Origin: Datisca glomerata
Taxonomy: Eukaryota > Streptophyta > Magnoliopsida > Cucurbitales > Datiscaceae
Direction of reading: 5' to 3'
DNA length: 64,000 bases
NCBI GenBank assembly: GCA_003255025.1
Contig: QANY01013250.1
Location: 372,001-436,000, forward strand
The position numbers were made by a program, and so were the translations under genes. This document shows, in pieces, positions 59,353 to 64,000 of this stretch (position 1 is its first letter; every line of letters starts with the position of its first letter). A model generated the notes under the pieces. The model had not been told where the DNA came from. It made no database searches and was given only the letters and a program-made list of their open reading frames with translations.

Positions 59353-60204
59353 CGTGTTTCCCTCATATCACATGATTATAACACTCCACACTCTAACAAG
59401 TAACAGTAGGAACTGTAGATGAAACTTGCAAGATATTTATGGTCAATGATTGTCACGCGTCACTTGGTGATCTACATATGAACAAGAATAAGAACATGAA
59501 TTTGAACATGTAAAAGTATCAAATACATGATGTGGTGTCTCACCGATTAGACTCTTACGCTTAAACAACGAGAATGTTATTGCAAAGAGAATGCTACATG
59601 AATACCGTTTTAAGAGCCAAACACCTTATATATTAAGAAAAAGTTAGACATAGTCTTGATGCATCTATTAAAGAATTTTCCTAGAATTTGTGTGTAAGCT
59701 GGGTTTTTTGTCTTTCTTAGGATTATGATTAGCGAAGTCATTTTCAACTCCGTCGAATTGTTTCCATCCCCTTTTCCTCCTTCTGTCGGTTTCTTGTCAG
59801 TCAATCGACTCCCACCCCTTAACAGATTGTCGAACTTCACAGTTATTCATCGATATATGGGTAATCCCTGGCCGTCAGAGAAGAAAATATCTCTATGAAA
59901 GCAAGGGGTGTTAAACATTAGTCTGTCTTCAAATGTGATAAGGTTAGACATTAAGTTCGATTAGGGTAGGTTACTACACATTAATAGATTGATTGGGAAA
60001 GCTGTTGCAATGCGGCTAGATGAAGAAACTGACGCCTACTAAATAAAAAGGGAGTAAATGATCAAGACTAAAAAATGATTTAAGATGGCATTGTCCACGG
60101 AGATCAGAGCAAGATGGAACATCTAGACGACGCTTTTCTTCTTGGGCTGCAGTAAGTAGATCGAGCTTGAAATTGGACTTGATATATTCGATAGGTCAAC
60201 AAGA

Positions 60205-60249
<45 letters not shown>

Positions 60250-61000
60250 GATTGTGGCCACACCAACTTAGATTCGCTAAGGACACTTCACATACATTAT
60301 AGGAAGGCATTGATCTAGACTGATGTTAGTCTAAGAAGGGACACCTCCCGGTATATGTGAAAAAGAGTGATGAACCTTTTTTGTTCGGTCATAAGTTGGT
60401 CCAAAGAACGAGAGTGGGCTTCCCAAGGAGGAAGAGCAGGAAAGAAATGATTTGTTGTTAAATGTGCTCTCTTATCTACTCCTAGACATAGAATAGAGGC
60501 TTACTCTAAATCTATAGTATCCTATGTATCCTTTGTCTCATCTCTTGATTTCAGGGAGCCTGTGAGCAATAGTGCCCCCCCCCCCCGACGAAGTGGCTTT
60601 GATGGAAGGAAGTGGGCTTTATACAATAGAATGCTTTGTGGGTTCAGCTCAAGGGGCCTAGTTTTTCAGTTTAGGGTGGAGGGAGGTCCTCTTTGTTGAC
60701 CTTTCAAGAGACATGTTGTAATGTGAAGCTGATAATACGTGCTTGAGTCGATGATTAATTTGTCGTTCAATCCTTCTATAAATGGTGATCAAAATTGTTA
60801 AGGTCTCTTCTATGCTGAGAATCATCTGTGGATCCCCATTTTGATTGACCTTAACCGGTCATTGCTGGGAAAGAGGGCCCCAGCCTCGTTAGCCTCCGAT
60901 TCTCAACTCCTGCGACACTTGAATATCTTTCTGTCATTTCTGGAAAGTGAAGAATTCACTCCATCATGTGAGTCTAGGTCACACCCATATCTAATTTGTG
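59353..61000. other. Spacer, no gene recognised
   Basis: It is somewhat less AT-rich than the flanks, with a (TA)n microsatellite at about 60209-60245 and a run of 13 C at about 60575. Open frames (59610-59840 minus, 60841-61053 plus) match no family I know. It could be an old LTR remnant, but no ends were found. Confidence 0.4.
60209..60245. repeat. (TA)n microsatellite
   Basis: About 18 TA repeats. The tyrosine-isoleucine run in the minus-strand open frame here is only a reading of this repeat. Confidence 0.9.
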
Positions 61001-61019
61001 GCTTCACGTTCAATTTATA

Positions 61020-61640
61020 CCCATGTACTTTTAGTAAAAATTATAGTGTATAACACTTTTTAAAATTTAGATGCAAGAATGACTCTTATACTTTTAATAT
61101 GCAAGAATGACCCTTATATTTTTAATATGCAAGAATGACAACTTTCAAAATTTTACATGAGTTAGTTTTTTTTAGATATAATAAGGATATATTTTAAATT
61201 TGATGTTTCACTCACTATATAATATTAGTTAAATAACTATAGTTGCATCTAATATTTTAAGGACATTTTACTATTATTTCTATAATAGCTTCAATCTTGC
61301 CATAAAACCTAATTTTAGGCATCTATAGAAAGAACTAATGAATCCACCTGATTAGTTTGGATAGGGCTTTTAGTAAGAATGACTCTATTAGGAAAATAAT
61401 AAACAAAAATGACCCTTAAAATGAATTGGAAGCAAATATAACCATTTAACTAAAATTATATAGTAGGTGAAAATATCAAATTTTAAAAATATATTTATTA
61501 TATTTAAAAGAAACTAACTCATGTAAAATTTTAAAAATGATCACTTTTAAAGATTTAAAATATAAGGGTAACATTTGGATGTAATTTTTAAAAAAAAAAT
61601 AGACACTGCAATTTCCGTTAAACAAGTTGCAAAAACATGG
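61020..61640. mobile_element. Foldback-type (long inverted repeat) element
   Basis: The left arm (about 61030-61215) and right arm (about 61460-61625) are inverted copies: TTTTACATGAGTTAGTTTTT near 61160 pairs with AAAGAAACTAACTCATGTAA near 61505, and outer parts pair around TGACCCTTAT/ATAAGGGTAA. The left arm holds three short direct repeats of ATGCAAGAATGACYCTTATA. Exact ends and target duplication are unclear. Long arms and no coding core suggest a MULE-type MITE. Confidence 0.6.
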
Positions 61641-64000
61641 CCAGCTGAAACGCGACAAAGAAGGTCCGAAAATAGGTAGCCTTATTGGATTTCTAAATGG
61701 GCCTGGCTCTACTCACACGTAAGACGGTAAGAAGCCTCACGTAGGCCACGCCATTTAGGTGGATTCAGATTGTGGGCTATGTTATATGTAGAACCAACAT
61801 GAGTCATAACCCAGAAAAATATGGATATTTTCCCCACTATAATACCACAATAATACTTGAGATTTGGAACTGGTGTTCTTTCTAATATTATCAGGTCACC
61901 TTTTGCAGGAAAACCATTAATACATAGGAAAAGTGGATATCATATGTTTGTAATTTTGACTTAGTAATATCATTTCGTAATGGTGATAGAATTGGCAGTT
62001 AATTTGGGAGAAAAATTCACACATTATCATATACTATTACGTATAAGAGATTATGTTCTATCCAAGCAATCAATACAGAATTCAGGATTATATAATTTAG
62101 CTCAGTATTATTTAAGTTCTGCACAAGGCGACAAAATAGAGTAAAGACAAAATCAAAAGCTGCAACCCTCACTCAATGGATAAAGGACAGACAACAGTTA
62201 ATGTTTGCACACCAATAACGATGATTCACATTAAATGCATCATCTAAATATAATTATAAAATTTTAGCGGTGGGTTCCTTCCACTAAATTCTCCTCACTG
62301 ATTACATGCAAGATGACATATAAGGGACAAGCCCATAGGATAGTTCGGTAACTTAATAACAAGCATTAAGTGATAAACATGTCTTTGTGTACACAGTACC
62401 AAGCCACCACCCGCTCCTCAGACATGTATAAATACATACCAACGTAAAGTGTCAAAGACAACTCCTTTAGTTCCTCTCTGTGGAGACTCTTTGATAAAGT
62501 TTCATCATCTTTGTTAGAATTGATCTCAGAGTTACCTTACATGATATCAGTTCACACCCGTTGAAAATCTGTACTTTAACAGTAGCTATTGTATGCCATT
62601 TGGGATTGAAACTTTGCAATTGGCCTTGAAACTTTGCAATTGGCGCCAAAAAAAATTTTAAGACTTGGGATGGTTATTCTTTTTTATTTTATATTTTACT
62701 ATTTTATATTTTTTTAAAGTATTCTATTCTTGATATTCTCCCTTATCTTAATTAAGTATCGCCGCTTACTGGATTTTCTCTAACCACTCTTGAAAGAAAC
62801 ATTACCATTTTCTCCTAAGCTCTCAAGCTTTTCAATCTTCCTTTATTGAAATTTTATAACATAGAATTTCAACCTTTACGGCAAGTACAAACGAAAGAAA
62901 CAAATTGTTCCATCCTTCCAATTAAATGCTAAAATATATTTAATATTTTGTGAATAAAATTTAGATATTAAGAAGGGGGAATTAAGTTCTCCGATGCATC
63001 GGAGGTAAAGTCAAATAGCGATGTGGGATACATTCTAAAACACTCTTATGGGCTACAACATAAGGGTCGAATTAAACGAATTTGAAATAAGCAGAACAAA
63101 TAAATGAACTAAAACGACATAAACAAAATGAGTAACCAAACTTGTTGAAAAGTCTAACCCATTAAAATTTATGTATTAAGGAGAGTAGAACTACACTCTT
63201 TAAACCTGCATAATGGAGACAAAGCCAAGCAATTTGAGACATATTCTAACATGAATCATCATGACTTATATTGATAGTCAATTTGTTTGAGATGCACAAC
63301 ACTAATACATTTCATTTATTATTTTATGACAGTTCAAAGTGTTCTCTATCACACCTATATCAAGATTGAAACTTAAGGATATAAGAATGGTGAAGGGTGA
63401 GTCCATTTATATTGATAGTCAATTTTTTTAGTTTTGTTTATTTACTACTAAAGTGATTTATATGTTGATAACTACTAACTGTTTAGGATTGAGGTAGTTT
63501 GATCAAGCATGTGACCATAACTTTTTCATTCAAGCCAGATTAGGCCATGTTTGGCATGTGAATGAGCTTTTCCAGAAACTTGGGATGCTATTAATTAAAA
63601 CAGAAATGTGTTTGGTAACAGATAAATCAAGCACATAATACAAGTTGATTATATTCTTAAGTCCATATATATTCTAGTTGATTAGAGTGGCCACCTGTCT
63701 TTGTGAAATCTAGTTAGATTATGATATAAATAATAAAGGGTAGGGTTCATTGTCAAATATATGTTAATTATTTCATAATGTTCACCACAGTGATAGAGCT
63801 TAACACAATGTAATTATACTAGTTTAGTATCATGTGTGGTGTACGCGCCTTGATCTATAATGTTTTAATTCATTCACAAATTTTATTGACATAGAGGTAT
63901 AAAATGATATACATGATTATGAAAAAATAATTTGAGTGAAATGAAGTAAAACAAATTATGTATAGAAAAAAGGATTTGTTTAATGTGCTTAGTATTAATT
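61641..64000. other. AT-rich spacer
   Basis: No gene was found. A 19-bp direct repeat (TTGAAACTTTGCAATTGG) sits at 62604-62643. A perfect 16-bp palindrome CTCCGATGCATCGGAG is at 62989-63004, with an snRNA-type ATCCCACATCG motif on the minus strand at about 63020-63030 but no TATA at the right distance. Confidence 0.45.

Noticed and set aside
60104..60310. A frame with a Tyr-Ile repeat
   Set aside because: It is a direct reading of the (TA)n microsatellite.
63540..63620. A GGCCATGTTTGGCATGTG motif like the terminus of common plant hAT MITEs
   Set aside because: No matching opposite end or target duplication was found within a few hundred bases.

Overview
This is nuclear DNA of a flowering plant, most likely a eudicot. 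It is AT-rich, its one long gene has GT-AG introns, and most of the window is layered transposable-element remains: Ty1/copia and Ty3/gypsy LTR retrotransposons plus CACTA, Mutator-like, hAT-like and other small inverted-repeat DNA elements. I cannot name the species. Only two host genes look intact.

Layout. 1-2394: AT-rich spacer. 2400-5809: decayed copia element (copia A) with a 5-bp target duplication (CAACA) and a large internal deletion. 7867-8581: probable solo LTR. 8869-9050: small palindromic element. 9753-12980 (+): a 12-exon gene for a 493-residue PSK SIMULATOR (PSI)-type protein with DUF3475 and DUF668, carrying a 166-bp MITE in intron 8. About 13.69-13.88 kb: an snRNA-type promoter motif on the minus strand. 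15350-29053: one 13.7-kb Ty3/gypsy Tat-lineage insertion flanked by ACTAG. Its gag-pol reads on the minus strand, while a broken spliced plant mobile domain (PMD) gene with its own TATA box reads on the plus strand. Its two ends match in inverted rather than direct orientation. 31.5-31.8 kb: minisatellite. 32080-32413: hAT-type MITE. 33268-34218: Mutator-like element just upstream of an intact chloroplast J-domain gene at 34535-35065 (+).

35591-58710 begins with CACTACTACAAA, ends with its reverse complement and is flanked by AAT on both sides. It reads as one 23-kb CACTA locus swollen by insertions. Copia B (36012-44356, minus) has an 87-bp hAT MITE inside its 5' LTR. Copia C (45006-55392, minus) has its reverse transcriptase split by a CACTA-like insertion at about 47.37-50.1 kb, and a 1341-bp tandem duplication covers gag, leader and part of the LTR. 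Broken CACTA coding remains (Transposase_24-like and DUF4216-like) lie at 56.4-57.9 kb, beside the right end. 58952-59344 is a second long hAT-type MITE related to the one at 32 kb. The rest, to 64000, is spacer with a foldback-type element near 61-61.6 kb.

The host genes are unrelated to each other: one membrane-associated signalling protein and one plastid co-chaperone. The other coding remains belong to transposons, and every one examined has stops, frameshifts or deletions.
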